Shown: piece after piece, positions 7,700 to 17,017 of the stretch | How the letters are laid out: every line of letters begins with the position of its first letter | How positions within the stretch are numbered: position 1 is the stretch's first letter | DNA from: an uncultured Eubacteriales bacterium | Lineage (GTDB): Bacteria; Bacillota; Clostridia; Oscillospirales; CAG-272 | Direction of reading: 5' to 3' | Assembly: GCA_948467545.1 (NCBI GenBank) | Contig: CAOKER010000002.1 | Location: 1 to 64,000, forward strand | DNA: 64,000 nt | Notes under the pieces: generated by a model | Databases searched by the model: none | What the model was told of the DNA's origin: nothing | What the model saw: the letters and a program-made list of their open reading frames with translations, nothing else | Translations under genes and position numbers: made by a program

Positions 7700-8998
7700 A
7701 TGATCAAACTAATAAAAAAGCAATCTCCGGGCAGAATTATTGCTCTCGGTTTTGCTTTTATCATCTTGATCGGCTCGTTTTTGCTCAGTATGCCGTTCAG
7801 CATACAGGATGGGGTAAAAGTACGCTACATAGACGCCCTGTATACCTCTACCAGCGCAGTCTGTGTAACCGGTTTAATCGCTGTCGATGCCGGCAATACA
7901 ATTACTCCGTTAGGACAGTTTTTTCTCGCCGTGCTGATACAGGTCGGCGGATTAGGTGTAACCGCTGTTGGAGCCGGTATTATTCTTGCAATAGGAAAAA
8001 AGGTAAATCTAAAAGGCAGAAATATTATACGGGAAGCGATGAATCTCGGCTCAGGAAACGGAACAATTCGATTTATAAAAAGTGTGTTTCTGACCACACT
8101 TGCTTTTGAACTTACAGGTGCCGTTTTAAGCTTTACGGTATTTATCCGGGATTACCCGCCTCTTCGCGCTATCGGTCTTAGTCTGTTTCATTCTGTAGCG
8201 GCATTCAACAATTCGGGTTTTGATATTTTAGGAGATCTGCAAAATCTGATTCCTTATCAGGACAACATAATGCTGAATCTTGTAACCTGCGGACTGATAT
8301 TCTTCGGAGGAATCGGCTTTTTGGTAATAAAAGAAATAATCGGAAAGAAATTCCGATGGAGTAAATTTTCCATGCACACAAAAGTTGTACTTTCCGTAAG
8401 TATATTCCTGATCGCCGCCGGTACCCTGCTTATTAAGCTTACGGAAGAGGTAACATGGCTCGGTGCATTCTTTCAAAGTGTTTCCGCGAGAACAGCGGGG
8501 TTTTCTACCTATCCGCTCGGAAAATTCTCTAACGCCGGTTTGCTTGTGCTGACCGTTTTAATGTTTATAGGTGCATCTCCCGGCTCAACAGGCGGAGGAA
8601 TAAAAACAAGCACATTATTTGTACTCATTCAAGGTATAAAATCGGCAGCCACCAACAAATCCGAAAAGGCTTTCAGGTATGCAGTACCTTCCGATGCTTT
8701 TCGCAAGGCGGCGGTAATAACTCTAATTGCATTGGGCGTTGTAATTACAGGCTCATATCTAATGGTAATAATGGAACCTGACATTTCTCTGATGGATGCA
8801 TTATTCGAAATTACAAGTGCCTTCGGCACGGTTGGTCTTTCAACAGGCATAACAACAGGATTATGCGACGGAAGCAAGCTGCTGTCAATTATAATCATGT
8901 ACATCGGAAGGCTCGGTCCTCTTACAATCGCATCATTATGGTATTTTGCAAAGGGAGAACGCGCAAGCTATCCGGACGGAAACATCGCCATAGGCTGA
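7700..8998 (+). CDS. ktrB: Potassium uptake channel subunit KtrB/TrkH
   Basis: The protein has 432 residues and four M1-P-M2 repeats. Each repeat shows its selectivity-filter segment: CVTG at 55-58, NSG at 171-173, TAG at 265-267 and TVG at 377-379, each with the glycine that lines the K+ pore. The gating-loop region SPGSTGGGIKTST (293-305) is also typical. It forms a dimeric membrane channel driven by membrane potential or Na+ and works with the cytoplasmic KtrA ring encoded 83 bp downstream. An AGAAAGG ribosome-binding site precedes the ATG. It is probably in one transcript with the two-component genes. Confidence 0.93.
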   Translation: MIKLIKKQSPGRIIALGFAFIILIGSFLLSMPFSIQDGVKVRYIDALYTSTSAVCVTGLIAVDAGNTITPLGQFFLAVLIQVGGLGVTAVGAGIILAIGKKVNLKGRNIIREAMNLGSGNGTIRFIKSVFLTTLAFELTGAVLSFTVFIRDYPPLRAIGLSLFHSVAAFNNSGFDILGDLQNLIPYQDNIMLNLVTCGLIFFGGIGFLVIKEIIGKKFRWSKFSMHTKVVLSVSIFLIAAGTLLIKLTEEVTWLGAFFQSVSARTAGFSTYPLGKFSNAGLLVLTVLMFIGASPGSTGGGIKTSTLFVLIQGIKSAATNKSEKAFRYAVPSDAFRKAAVITLIALGVVITGSYLMVIMEPDISLMDALFEITSAFGTVGLSTGITTGLCDGSKLLSIIIMYIGRLGPLTIASLWYFAKGERASYPDGNIAIG

Positions 8999-9081
8999 TA
9001 GCCTAAAATTAAATACATCATAATTCATAACTCGATGCATCTAAAACAACACAATAATTAATAAAGTGGTGATATTTGACA

Positions 9082-9765
9082 ATGTTTAACAGAACAAAAA
9101 AAGAAAAAGATATATTCGGAATTATCGGTTTGGGACGGTTCGGTTCCGCTTTGGCAATAGAACTCGCGTCTGCGGGAACGGACCTGCTTGTTATAGACAG
9201 AGATGAGGAAAAGGTACGGGAACTGAGGGATTACACAGAAAATGCATATGTAGTAAAAAACCTCGATAAGAAATCTCTTACCGAAACCGGTGTGCAAAAC
9301 TGTGATGTCGCCGTAGTATGCATCGGAGAACATATGGACACATCAATTCTTACCACACTAAACCTTGTAAGTCTGGGAATTCCGACTGTAATTGCAAAGG
9401 CAACAAGTATAGAACATGGAGAAATACTTGAAAAACTCGGTGCAGAAGTTGTTTATCCGGAGCGCGATATGGCGATTCGGCTTGCACACCGCCTTGAGGC
9501 ATCAAAAATGCTTGATTTTATACAATTAAGCGAGAAACTCAATATATCAAAGCTTATTATCCCTGAGAGGATAGTCGGAAAAACCGTACTGTCCGTCAAC
9601 CTCCGCGGAGAATTCGGAATCAATATCATAGCTATAGAAAACAACGGTAATCTGATTGAAACGATAAACCCGGATTACGTATTCAGAAAAGGAGATATAA
9701 TGTTTATTTCCGGAAGCAAGGACAATTTAGACCGTTTGTCCGCATGGACCGAAAAATCGTTATGA
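9082..9765 (+). CDS. ktrA: Potassium channel regulatory subunit KtrA/TrkA
   Basis: This is a single-RCK protein of about 227 residues, the KtrA type rather than the tandem-RCK TrkA (about 450). A Rossmann fold starts at once, with GLGRFGSAL binding nucleotide near residues 16-24, an acidic residue after the second strand (VIDRDEE), and a C-terminal TrkA_C domain from about 140. An octameric ring of such subunits gates KtrB in response to ATP/ADP and often c-di-AMP. I start it at the ATG at 9082; a TTG two codons earlier (9076) is also possible because the GGTGAT ribosome-binding site is loosely placed. Its end overlaps the next gene. Confidence 0.92.
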   Translation: MFNRTKKEKDIFGIIGLGRFGSALAIELASAGTDLLVIDRDEEKVRELRDYTENAYVVKNLDKKSLTETGVQNCDVAVVCIGEHMDTSILTTLNLVSLGIPTVIAKATSIEHGEILEKLGAEVVYPERDMAIRLAHRLEASKMLDFIQLSEKLNISKLIIPERIVGKTVLSVNLRGEFGINIIAIENNGNLIETINPDYVFRKGDIMFISGSKDNLDRLSAWTEKSL

Positions 9766-10598
9766 ACACAAATATTTTAACATTTGCAATGCTTACAATA
9801 AAGGGAACGCTCGTCGGATTCGGCGCTATAATGCCCGGAATCAGCGGCGGAACCTTGTGCGCTGCATTCGGCATGTATAAACCGCTGCTAAATTTATTAT
9901 CCTCGCCGCGGAAAACAATAAGAGAAAACGGATTGGATTTGCTTGCATTTCTAATTGGCATCGGATTCGGTTTTGTCGGATTATCGGGTCTTGCAAACTG
10001 GCTCATGGAAAGAAACAGCAAGATATTGATATGTGTTTTTATCGGCCTGATAATCGGAACAATTCCGGAGCTCTGGGATAATGCGGGCGAAAACGGAAGA
10101 AAGCCGTCTTCATATGTAGCCATGGTCGGCAGTTTCGTTCTGATGTTCAGCGCTCTGACGATTCTTAAATTTACAGGTGGATTTACTGTCAAACCAAATA
10201 TCTGGGGTTTTCTTCTGTGCGGTATCCTGTGGGGTATCAGCTTCATTGTGCCCGGCATGAGTTCCTCCACATTGATTATATTTTTCGGATTATACCAGCC
10301 CATGCTGAACGGAATTTCAAAAATCTCCATACCGGTTCTTTTTCCGCTTGCATTAGGTATGGGAATCTGTCTTATTGCTTTGTCTAAAGCTGTAAATTTG
10401 GCATATCGTAAATGGTATACACAATTTTCACACGCCATCATCGGCGTAATTATAGCGAGCACGATTATGATTGTCCCATATGATATGATGCTTTCTTTCG
10501 CGGATGTATTATCCGGCGTTGTCTGTGCCGCAGCAGGATTTTTCTTTTCATTTGCAGCAGGAAAATTATGTTTAAAACTATCAGTTCGGATAAAATGA
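9762..10598 (+). CDS. DUF368 membrane protein, PopT-like
   Basis: This hydrophobic protein has about 278 residues and 8-9 membrane segments. It carries the duplicated signature of the family: PGISGGT near residue 22 and, in the second half, PGMSSSTL near 163. DUF368 proteins (PopT) were recently implicated in returning undecaprenyl phosphate across the membrane for cell-wall synthesis. The start is placed at the ATG that overlaps the ktrA stop (ATGA); an earlier in-frame ATG at 9744 would add six residues. The gene is the last of the kinase-ktrBA transcript and is followed by a strong terminator. Why an undecaprenyl-phosphate carrier sits with potassium uptake is not evident. Confidence 0.8.
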   Translation: MNTNILTFAMLTIKGTLVGFGAIMPGISGGTLCAAFGMYKPLLNLLSSPRKTIRENGLDLLAFLIGIGFGFVGLSGLANWLMERNSKILICVFIGLIIGTIPELWDNAGENGRKPSSYVAMVGSFVLMFSALTILKFTGGFTVKPNIWGFLLCGILWGISFIVPGMSSSTLIIFFGLYQPMLNGISKISIPVLFPLALGMGICLIALSKAVNLAYRKWYTQFSHAIIGVIIASTIMIVPYDMMLSFADVLSGVVCAAAGFFFSFAAGKLCLKLSVRIK

Positions 10599-10607
10599 AT
10601 AGCTGTT

Positions 10608-10660
10608 ACCGGCTGTCGATGGTATGGAAATACTACCTATCGACAGCCGGTTATATTTTC
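10608..10660 (+). terminator. Terminator of the potassium operon
   Basis: ACCGGCTGTCGAT (10608-10620) pairs with ATCGACAGCCGGT (10639-10651), extended inward by GGTA/TACC. A short T-rich tail (TATATTTTC) follows. It ends the plus-strand transcript after the DUF368 gene. Confidence 0.8.
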
Positions 10661-10719
10661 TGCTCTGTCTTAATTTGGAACTCATGCTGTTGTCTGTATG
10701 GAAAAAACTCGGCAATCTA

Positions 10720-10748
10720 TTGTATTTTTGTTTTCTTCATGGTATAAT
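10720..10748 (+). promoter_or_regulatory. ftsK promoter (sigma-A, extended -10)
   Basis: TTGTAT (10720-10725), a 17-nt spacer, and TATAAT (10743-10748) with TG just before it. The -10 is the first part of leader element copy 2. Confidence 0.7.
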
Positions 10749-10864
10749 ATTTTAAAACTAACGCTTTAAGATATAAGTTTCGTTTCGCCGACACTCGGAC
10801 GGCGATTTTGCGGAGCTAAACCTCGAAACTATGCGGTTTGCCCCGAATTTATGGCATAACATAA
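10739..10864 (+). repeat. Leader element (family R) copy 2
   Basis: This copy shows the family structure most clearly. GTTTCG pairs with CGAAAC downstream, and inside it CGCCG pairs with CGGCG. The conserved GCGATTTTGCGGAG block follows, and the copy ends in an ATTTATGGCATAAC segment. It lies between the ftsK promoter and the ftsK start in the same orientation. Confidence 0.65.
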
Positions 10865-10915
10865 TTAATTTCGACATTTCTATTGTTCAAAGGTAAGGAA
10901 AGAAGGAAAGATATA

Positions 10916-13828
10916 ATGGCCGGCAAAACCGGAGCCTCTTCAAAATCAAAGAAAAATTCAGGAAATAAAAGAAAAACCCAAACATCGGGAAGCACAAAAA
11001 AAACCTCTGTAAAATCGTCAAAATCTTCTAATAAAGCTCCATCAAACAGGCAAAGCACCGCATCCAAGCAAAAAAACACAATGCTAACTCAGTTATTTCC
11101 GGGCATACTCATTCTTATTGCACTGCTCATAGCTTTATCACTGATAATTCCGGACAGAATGGGCGGACTCGGTCCGATTGTAAAAAATACGCTGTACGGT
11201 TTGTTTTCACACGGCGCGGTTCTTGTTCCCGTTCTTATTTTTATCGGAGCTTTTTTTTGGCGCCGCGACCACGAAAATAATGCAGTTTGGTACAAAGTTA
11301 TTTTCGCGTTTTTTTTAACGGTTTTTGTCTCGGTCCTTTTGTATGTTTTCACCGGCGGAGAAATGATTGAAAACAAAACCGAAGATATCGTATATTTTTT
11401 TGAACAAGGTAAAAACAGCGTCGGCGGAGGTGCCGCGGGCGGTCTTATCGGTATGCTTCTTTGCCGCGGAATCGGATCTGTCGGTACTGTAATCGTATCT
11501 TTGGTACTTGTAATACTGCTCAGCATTTTTTATATAGGACTTACTCCATACATGATCTGGCTGAGAATCGCTTACGAAATTCACGAAAGGCGTGAAAGAC
11601 ACGAAGCGGCAGAAGAAAATACAAGAAAAACTCCGGTATGGGTTGACGAGCAGAAATATTACACAAACGAAAAAGCATACAATGACATAAATAACAGCTC
11701 AGACGTCCACGAAAAAAGGAAAGGAAAGCAGCTTGATATTTCGTCGGTCGACACCTCGGTAGACGAAGTATCGAACGGCATCACCGAAAAAGAAAAAATC
11801 TCTAAGAAAATCCCGAAAATATTCGGCTTCTTTTCGTCTGAAAATCAGACGGCTTCTTCCGACATTGAAAATGAAACAGATAAAGATATTTCGGAAAACG
11901 ATATGTCCGATAAAATAGATCCGTCGATTTTTGAAAATGTACTAAACAAACAAAACGAAGCAATATCTCAGGGAATGCAATCCGATGATATAGATGCAGG
12001 CCTCTCGGATAAGTCGAAAGCGGATGAAGAATTTGACGCTATAGCCGATATTATCGAAAAAGAGGACGAAGCCGAAAGCTCTGTCGGCGTTACCGAATCC
12101 GCGGAAAAGCTCGCAAGCTTCGCCGAAAAGAACCGGGCCGAAACAGAGCAAAACAATCCTATCAGCGAAGAACTGCTCACACGTTTCCTGAGCAACAGCG
12201 ATGAAAACGGCAAGGGCGCCGCGGAATTTGACCGTACATATACCGAAAACATTGTAAACGGGCCGCAGGATCCGGAACTGATACTTCAAAAGGACGCGCT
12301 CGACATTGCATCGGTTAAAGCCCCTCCGAAGAAAAAGCAAAAATACGTTTTTCCGCCGCTTTCGCTTTTGTCGGCGCCTGTTTCACCGATAAATACGGAC
12401 ATCAGCGAAGAACTGCAGACAACGGCGAAGAAGCTAATCGATACTCTCACAAGCTTCAAGGTCAATGCAAAAGTCATCAACATTTCCCGCGGCCCTACAA
12501 TTACAAGATATGAGCTTGCACCGGAATCGGGAGTACGTGTACGGGCAATCTCTGCGCTTGTAGACGACATTTCACTGAATCTTGCGGCCTCCGGTGTACG
12601 TATAGAAGCCCCGATTCCCGGAAAAGCGGCAGTCGGAATCGAAGTGCCGAACCGCATCGTGGCAACCGTATACCTTAGAGAACTTGTCTCAAATGAAAAA
12701 TTCACATCCGCGCAAAGCAAATTGACCGCCTCGCTCGGAGAAGACGTCGCCGGTGAACCGATTTATCTTGACATTGCAAAAATGCCTCATCTTTTGATTG
12801 CCGGAGCTACAGGTCAGGGAAAATCGGTTTGTATCAACAGCATGATTGTGAGTCTCCTTTACAAAGCCAAGCCGGACGAAGTTAAATTTATATTAATCGA
12901 TCCTAAAAAGGTTGAATTAAATATATACAACGGACTTCCTCATCTTCTCGTTCCCGTAGTCAGCGATCCAAAAAAAGCAGCGGGTGCTCTGCAGTGGGCC
13001 GTTACCGAAATGGAACGGCGTTTCAGTCTCATTGAAGAGGTCGGAGTGAGAGACCTCAAAGGATACAACAAGGCTGTTGAAAACGACCGCGATACCGAAA
13101 AGCTCCCGCAAATTGTCATAATTATCGACGAGCTCGCCGATCTCATGATGACCGCTCCGGATGATGTAGAGGAGTCAATCTGCAGGCTTGCGCAGAAAGC
13201 GCGCGCAGCCGGTATGCACTTGATTCTCGGTACTCAACGCCCCTCTGTGGATGTCATTACGGGACTTATTAAAGCAAATGTTCCCTCAAGAATAGCGTTC
13301 CGAGTATCTGCGCAGATGGATTCCCGCGTCATTCTCGATATGACCGGGGCAGAGAAGCTGATCGGCCGCGGAGATATGCTTTTCTCCCCCGTAGGTTCAA
13401 CAAAGCCTATACGTGTTCAAGGCGCATATGTCAGCGAGACGGAAATAGACAATATAATAAGCTTCATTGCCAAAACCTACGGTACAGGCGACTATGACGA
13501 CAGCATAATCGAACAGATAGAGCAGGAAGCTCAGAAATGCGGAACATCTGGAGGCAAAAAAGGAGGAGCATCGGCTTCGGACAATTTTGACGGTGACGGA
13601 TTTGATCCAATGCTTAAATCGGCTATCGAGCTGGCTGTCGACAACGGTAAAATTTCCACATCCCTGATTCAGCGCCGTTTGTCGCTGGGATACGGAAGGG
13701 CCGCAAAGCTTATTGACAAAATGCAGGATATGGGAGTCGTTTCACCTCCCGAAGGCCAGAAGCCGCGCACCGTTTTGATTACAAGACAGCAGTTTATGGA
13801 AATGGTAATCAACAACGAAACCGAATAA
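10916..13828 (+). CDS. ftsK: DNA translocase FtsK/SpoIIIE
   Basis: The protein is about 970 residues. A Lys/Ser-rich basic N-terminus (about 1-50) precedes four or five membrane helices (about 60-225). A long, acidic, probably disordered linker (about 230-480) follows. The motor domain has Walker A GATGQGKS near 630 and Walker B IIIDELAD near 736, and a C-terminal winged-helix gamma domain (about 900-960) recognises orienting DNA motifs. FtsK/SpoIIIE pumps chromosomal DNA through the division or sporulation septum. I start at ATG 10916, which has an AGAAGGAAAG site, rather than at the TTG 33 bp earlier. It is monocistronic, with its own promoter, leader element and terminator. The linker is longer and more acidic than in B. 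subtilis SpoIIIE. Confidence 0.95.
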   Translation: MAGKTGASSKSKKNSGNKRKTQTSGSTKKTSVKSSKSSNKAPSNRQSTASKQKNTMLTQLFPGILILIALLIALSLIIPDRMGGLGPIVKNTLYGLFSHGAVLVPVLIFIGAFFWRRDHENNAVWYKVIFAFFLTVFVSVLLYVFTGGEMIENKTEDIVYFFEQGKNSVGGGAAGGLIGMLLCRGIGSVGTVIVSLVLVILLSIFYIGLTPYMIWLRIAYEIHERRERHEAAEENTRKTPVWVDEQKYYTNEKAYNDINNSSDVHEKRKGKQLDISSVDTSVDEVSNGITEKEKISKKIPKIFGFFSSENQTASSDIENETDKDISENDMSDKIDPSIFENVLNKQNEAISQGMQSDDIDAGLSDKSKADEEFDAIADIIEKEDEAESSVGVTESAEKLASFAEKNRAETEQNNPISEELLTRFLSNSDENGKGAAEFDRTYTENIVNGPQDPELILQKDALDIASVKAPPKKKQKYVFPPLSLLSAPVSPINTDISEELQTTAKKLIDTLTSFKVNAKVINISRGPTITRYELAPESGVRVRAISALVDDISLNLAASGVRIEAPIPGKAAVGIEVPNRIVATVYLRELVSNEKFTSAQSKLTASLGEDVAGEPIYLDIAKMPHLLIAGATGQGKSVCINSMIVSLLYKAKPDEVKFILIDPKKVELNIYNGLPHLLVPVVSDPKKAAGALQWAVTEMERRFSLIEEVGVRDLKGYNKAVENDRDTEKLPQIVIIIDELADLMMTAPDDVEESICRLAQKARAAGMHLILGTQRPSVDVITGLIKANVPSRIAFRVSAQMDSRVILDMTGAEKLIGRGDMLFSPVGSTKPIRVQGAYVSETEIDNIISFIAKTYGTGDYDDSIIEQIEQEAQKCGTSGGKKGGASASDNFDGDGFDPMLKSAIELAVDNGKISTSLIQRRLSLGYGRAAKLIDKMQDMGVVSPPEGQKPRTVLITRQQFMEMVINNETE

Positions 13829-13840
13829 ACGAGATAACAG

Positions 13841-13892
13841 AAAATACGTAATTCTTATTATGAATAGAATATAAGAATTACGTATTTTCTAT
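13841..13892 (+). terminator. Terminator of ftsK
   Basis: An 18-bp perfect stem (arms 13841-13858 and 13871-13888) flanked by AAAA and TTTT can act in both directions, ending ftsK and also the minus-strand rluB transcript. Confidence 0.85.
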
Positions 13893-13975
13893 ATAATATA
13901 TATCTTTTTTGATATTGATATAGGATGTGTATTTCCACATCACCGGACAAATATTAACCTGTCTTCTTTAAACTT

Positions 13976-14740
13976 TTAATTCAAACTCAGCTCAGAATAT
14001 AAATAATCAAGCTGTGCCGCGGTCAAAGGCCTGCTTTCTCCGGGGCGAAGGTCTCCAAGCGTGAGCTGTCCTACCGCAATGCGTTCAAGACGAACTACAG
14101 TGAGTCCGACTGATGCGCACATTTTTCGTATCTGGCGGTTTCTTCCCTCATGAAGCGTCATACGTAAAACCGTATGGCCTCCCGATGAATTTTCTGATAT
14201 TTCCGATTGAACAGGCCTAATTTTATAACCGTCTATTTCCATCGGAGTTCTGAGACGATTAAGCTGATTCTCGGTTATCTCTGTATCTACCTCTACAATA
14301 TAGACTTTGGGAAGACTATATCGAGGATGAGTAAGATGCTGCAAAAGCATGCCGTCATTAGTCATCAGCAAAAGCCCTTCCGAATCCTTATCGAGCCGCC
14401 CCACCGGGTTTAGCCTAATGCCATAATTCGAGACAAGGTCTGCCACGCACTTGCGGCCGTATTCGTCAGACAGTGTTGTAATATACCCGGCAGGCTTATT
14501 AAGCATAATGGTTATCTTTTTTTCTTTACCCTTTATCCGTTCTCCTCGTACGGTGATAATATCCGACGCAGGATCGACCTTGCCTCCAAGCTCTGCACAA
14601 ACTCCGTTAATTTTAACGTTGCCCAATCTTATTTCCTGCTCCGCAGCTCTGCGGCTCATTATACCGCAGTCTGAAATATACTTTTGAATGCGAACGCATT
14701 CGCCCTTAACTTCATTCTTTTTATTGTTATCAAGGTCCAT
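13976..14740 (-). CDS. 23S rRNA pseudouridine synthase, RluB/RsuA family
   Basis: This protein of about 254 residues has an N-terminal S4 RNA-binding domain (about 16-75, RIQKYISDCG) and a pseudouridine synthase domain. The catalytic Asp is at about 117 in GRLDKDSEGLL, followed by the family's NRQIRKMCASVG near the C-terminus. It converts uridine to pseudouridine in rRNA (RluB-type in most Firmicutes). The frame stays open upstream to 14797, but those residues (PHNGALRL...) are encoded by a dispersed repeat, so I start at ATG 14740, preceded by AAAGGGA. It is the last gene of the minus-strand cluster from lon downwards; dacF is immediately upstream. Confidence 0.88.
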   Translation of the reverse strand: MDLDNNKKNEVKGECVRIQKYISDCGIMSRRAAEQEIRLGNVKINGVCAELGGKVDPASDIITVRGERIKGKEKKITIMLNKPAGYITTLSDEYGRKCVADLVSNYGIRLNPVGRLDKDSEGLLLMTNDGMLLQHLTHPRYSLPKVYIVEVDTEITENQLNRLRTPMEIDGYKIRPVQSEISENSSGGHTVLRMTLHEGRNRQIRKMCASVGLTVVRLERIAVGQLTLGDLRPGESRPLTAAQLDYLYSELSLN

Positions 14741-14766
14741 GCGGACAAAATCCCTTTCAACCCATT

Positions 14767-14881
14767 CAATTAGGCGCAGAGCGCCGTTATGAGGCAACTC
14801 GGCGGCGGAATAATCCTCCTCCGAAAAAAGCAGGTGAAAACCGCCTCCCTAAACGCAGCGAACATTTTGCTTTCAGTTATA
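14767..14881 (-). repeat. Dispersed repeat (family A) copy 1
   Basis: This is about 115 bp shared with 54150-54265 and 57801-57920. It has a GGCGC-AGA-GCGCC hairpin at one end and TTTCAGTTAT at the other. It fills the gap between the dacF-like stop codon (which lies inside its edge) and the rluB-like start. On the minus strand it includes an ATG-led frame of 31 codons ending ITALCA. Confidence 0.7.
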
Positions 14882-16304
14882 AGCCAAACAAAGCTTTAAG
14901 CTTTTCAAAAAATGACAGCTTAATTTCTTCTTCCTCCGCCCCGGAATCCGTATATAAATCAACCGATCCGATTTCCGTGTCGCCGTGGTAATACCGAACT
15001 TTTCCAATCTGTACTCCCTCTTCAACCGGTGCGTATACAAAATGCGGCAGTTCAACAACAGAGGTTACGCTGTTGTCACCCGACCGAAGAACGGCAGAGG
15101 CTCCGCTGCGGTTAGACACCGTTATACTGTCTGTGTCTTTCGCCCCTACAACCGGGAGCGTAAAACTCACGGAACCCGGCTCAGCCAAAGTAACTCCGGT
15201 ATAATAACCGAACCCGGCGTCAAGCATTTTACGATGATCGTTCCAGTCGTCGGGCGCGTTAAGCGTTACCGCGATGTAAGTCAGCCCGTCGCGGTTCGCA
15301 GCTGTAACAAGACATCTGCCGCTGTTGGAGGTATAACCGGTTTTTACCCCGATTGCTCCGTCATAACTTTTTAAAAGCTTATTGTGATTTATCAGCAAAC
15401 GGCTGCCCTGTCCGTTATGCATTTCAATGGATTTTTTATATGTAGACACGATCTCGCGGAAGGTCTCATTTTTCAGAGCGGCTGAGGTAAGTGCCGCAAG
15501 CTCACGGGCCGTAGTATAATGATCCTCGTTATCAAGTCCGTGAGGATTTGTAAAATGCGTATTCTCCAGTCCGAGAGAAGCGGCTTTTTCATTCATAAGC
15601 TCGGCAAAACCCTCTATGCTGCCGGACACCTCGATTGCAATTGCCGCAGCGGCATCGTTTGCACTTTCAAGAAGCAATGCATATAGAAGTGACTCCATTG
15701 TCATCTGCTCTCCGGCATACAAATACACGGAAGAACCGATAATTCCCACAGCGTCCGACGATACTGTCACCGTATTATCAAGCTCGCAGTTTTCAATTGC
15801 CACAAGCGCGGTCATTATCTTTGTCGTACTCGCCATTGCATGGTGAAGATCAGCATTTTTTTCGTAAAGCATTTCACCTGTTTCAACACACATAAGAGCA
15901 GCACACTCAGCAGACACAGAAAGATCAGGAAATGCTTCCGCCGTCTCTTTCGACAAGCTTGGTACAATCGGCTTCTCAGATTCGACTTCCGTTGAAGACG
16001 ATATATCATCAGGCTTTGCGCCGGTAAATACAGCATCGCCGATTCCCGCTCCTGACGGGAGACTTACCGAAGCCATAGCCGCTATATAACCGTCTCCGCA
16101 GGAATCGGAAAGTACCCCCATTTCCGAAGATACCGAAAATCCGGCAGTCTCCTTAGACGAGGTAGTTATAAGTGCGGCGCATACCGATAAAACCGCATAT
16201 GACAAAAGAACCGCAGCAACCGTCCCCACAGCAGCCGCTGTCATAAAGAAAGCGGTCGCACTTGTCCCGGAGTCGCCCTTATTTGAAGATTTTTTCTTTC
16301 TCAC
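14877..16304 (-). CDS. dacF: D-alanyl-D-alanine carboxypeptidase (DacF-like)
   Basis: At 475 residues this is a class-S11 penicillin-binding protein. A membrane anchor or signal segment lies at about 18-48, followed by an 80-residue Ser/Glu-rich linker. The peptidase domain from about 125 has S-T-T-K at 159-162 (nucleophile Ser159), S-A-N at 214-216 and K-T-G at 321-323. A C-terminal PBP5_C-like domain runs to about 450. It trims the terminal D-Ala of peptidoglycan stem peptides outside the membrane. DacF-type enzymes act in the forespore, which suits the sporulation gene gerW just upstream. The start is a GTG with only a weak ribosome-binding site, so the exact N-terminus is uncertain. The linker between anchor and catalytic domain is longer than usual. 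Confidence 0.9.
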   Translation of the reverse strand: MRKKKSSNKGDSGTSATAFFMTAAAVGTVAAVLLSYAVLSVCAALITTSSKETAGFSVSSEMGVLSDSCGDGYIAAMASVSLPSGAGIGDAVFTGAKPDDISSSTEVESEKPIVPSLSKETAEAFPDLSVSAECAALMCVETGEMLYEKNADLHHAMASTTKIMTALVAIENCELDNTVTVSSDAVGIIGSSVYLYAGEQMTMESLLYALLLESANDAAAAIAIEVSGSIEGFAELMNEKAASLGLENTHFTNPHGLDNEDHYTTARELAALTSAALKNETFREIVSTYKKSIEMHNGQGSRLLINHNKLLKSYDGAIGVKTGYTSNSGRCLVTAANRDGLTYIAVTLNAPDDWNDHRKMLDAGFGYYTGVTLAEPGSVSFTLPVVGAKDTDSITVSNRSGASAVLRSGDNSVTSVVELPHFVYAPVEEGVQIGKVRYYHGDTEIGSVDLYTDSGAEEEEIKLSFFEKLKALFGL

Positions 16305-16427
16305 TATCCAACACCGTCCGAATATAAATTAAGTAAATTCTTCTGATGAATGAATATGCACAAAGCTTCGCTTGTATGCCTGAAAAATCGTCCGCGCTTA
16401 AAATATACCTAAATAACCGGTAAAAAA

Positions 16428-16925
16428 TCACAGGTCTTTTTCCGGAGCACCCTCCGCAGATACGTTCTCACCTTTATCATTATCTTTTCCGCTCTTAAAA
16501 TCGGAAATTACATTTTTCAAACGAGACAATATATCGGGAGATTTTTCAATCAGGTTAGCCATTGATTCAACAGGTCCGGCCGGAGGCATATCGGCGCCGA
16601 CATTCAGAATTTCAACGTCACCGGATGCGGAAATCACAAGAAAGCTGACGGGAGTAATGGTAATTCCGGTACCTCCGCCTCCTCCGAAATTTTTTCTTCC
16701 GCTCCGTTTCACCTCCGAGCTCTGAGCCGCTTTCGAGCCATCTCCCTTTCCGTAATCAAGACCTCCGGAAGCAATTCCCATAGACACCTTCGACACCGGA
16801 ATTATAACAGTGCCGGACGGAGTGCTTATCGGATCACCGATTATAGTATTCACTCCGGCAATATCCTTCATACTTTCAATCGAATTTCTAAGTATCTCGC
16901 CGAGATTTGATGCAGAATCAGCCAT
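16428..16925 (-). CDS. ytfJ: Spore protein GerW/YtfJ family
   Basis: This 165-residue protein has the family layout: an N-terminal helix (LGEILRNSIESMKDIAGVN), then beta-rich GDPIS..SGTVIIPVSKVS, a glycine-rich segment (GGGGGTGITITPVSFLVI), and a variable charged tail. In Bacillus the YtfJ/GerW protein is made in the forespore and is needed for normal germination. Its place beside DUF2953 and scpBA matches the arrangement seen in many Clostridia and Bacilli. The start at ATG 16925 has a good GAAAGGA site. This is one of the better signs that the organism forms spores, although relatives exist in some non-sporulating Firmicutes. Confidence 0.9.
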   Translation of the reverse strand: MADSASNLGEILRNSIESMKDIAGVNTIIGDPISTPSGTVIIPVSKVSMGIASGGLDYGKGDGSKAAQSSEVKRSGRKNFGGGGGTGITITPVSFLVISASGDVEILNVGADMPPAGPVESMANLIEKSPDILSRLKNVISDFKSGKDNDKGENVSAEGAPEKDL

Positions 16926-17017
16926 ACCATTTATTCCTTTCTTCAGCAGCCGGTCTCAAATCCGGCTCACAGAATTTAAATTTTATTATTATCTAAGGTC
17001 GGACGCATATTTTCATC

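Noticed and set aside
11089..12720. Several 90-145 residue minus-strand frames opposite ftsK
   Set aside because: They are all complementary to the low-complexity linker and membrane region of ftsK, and none has a ribosome-binding site.
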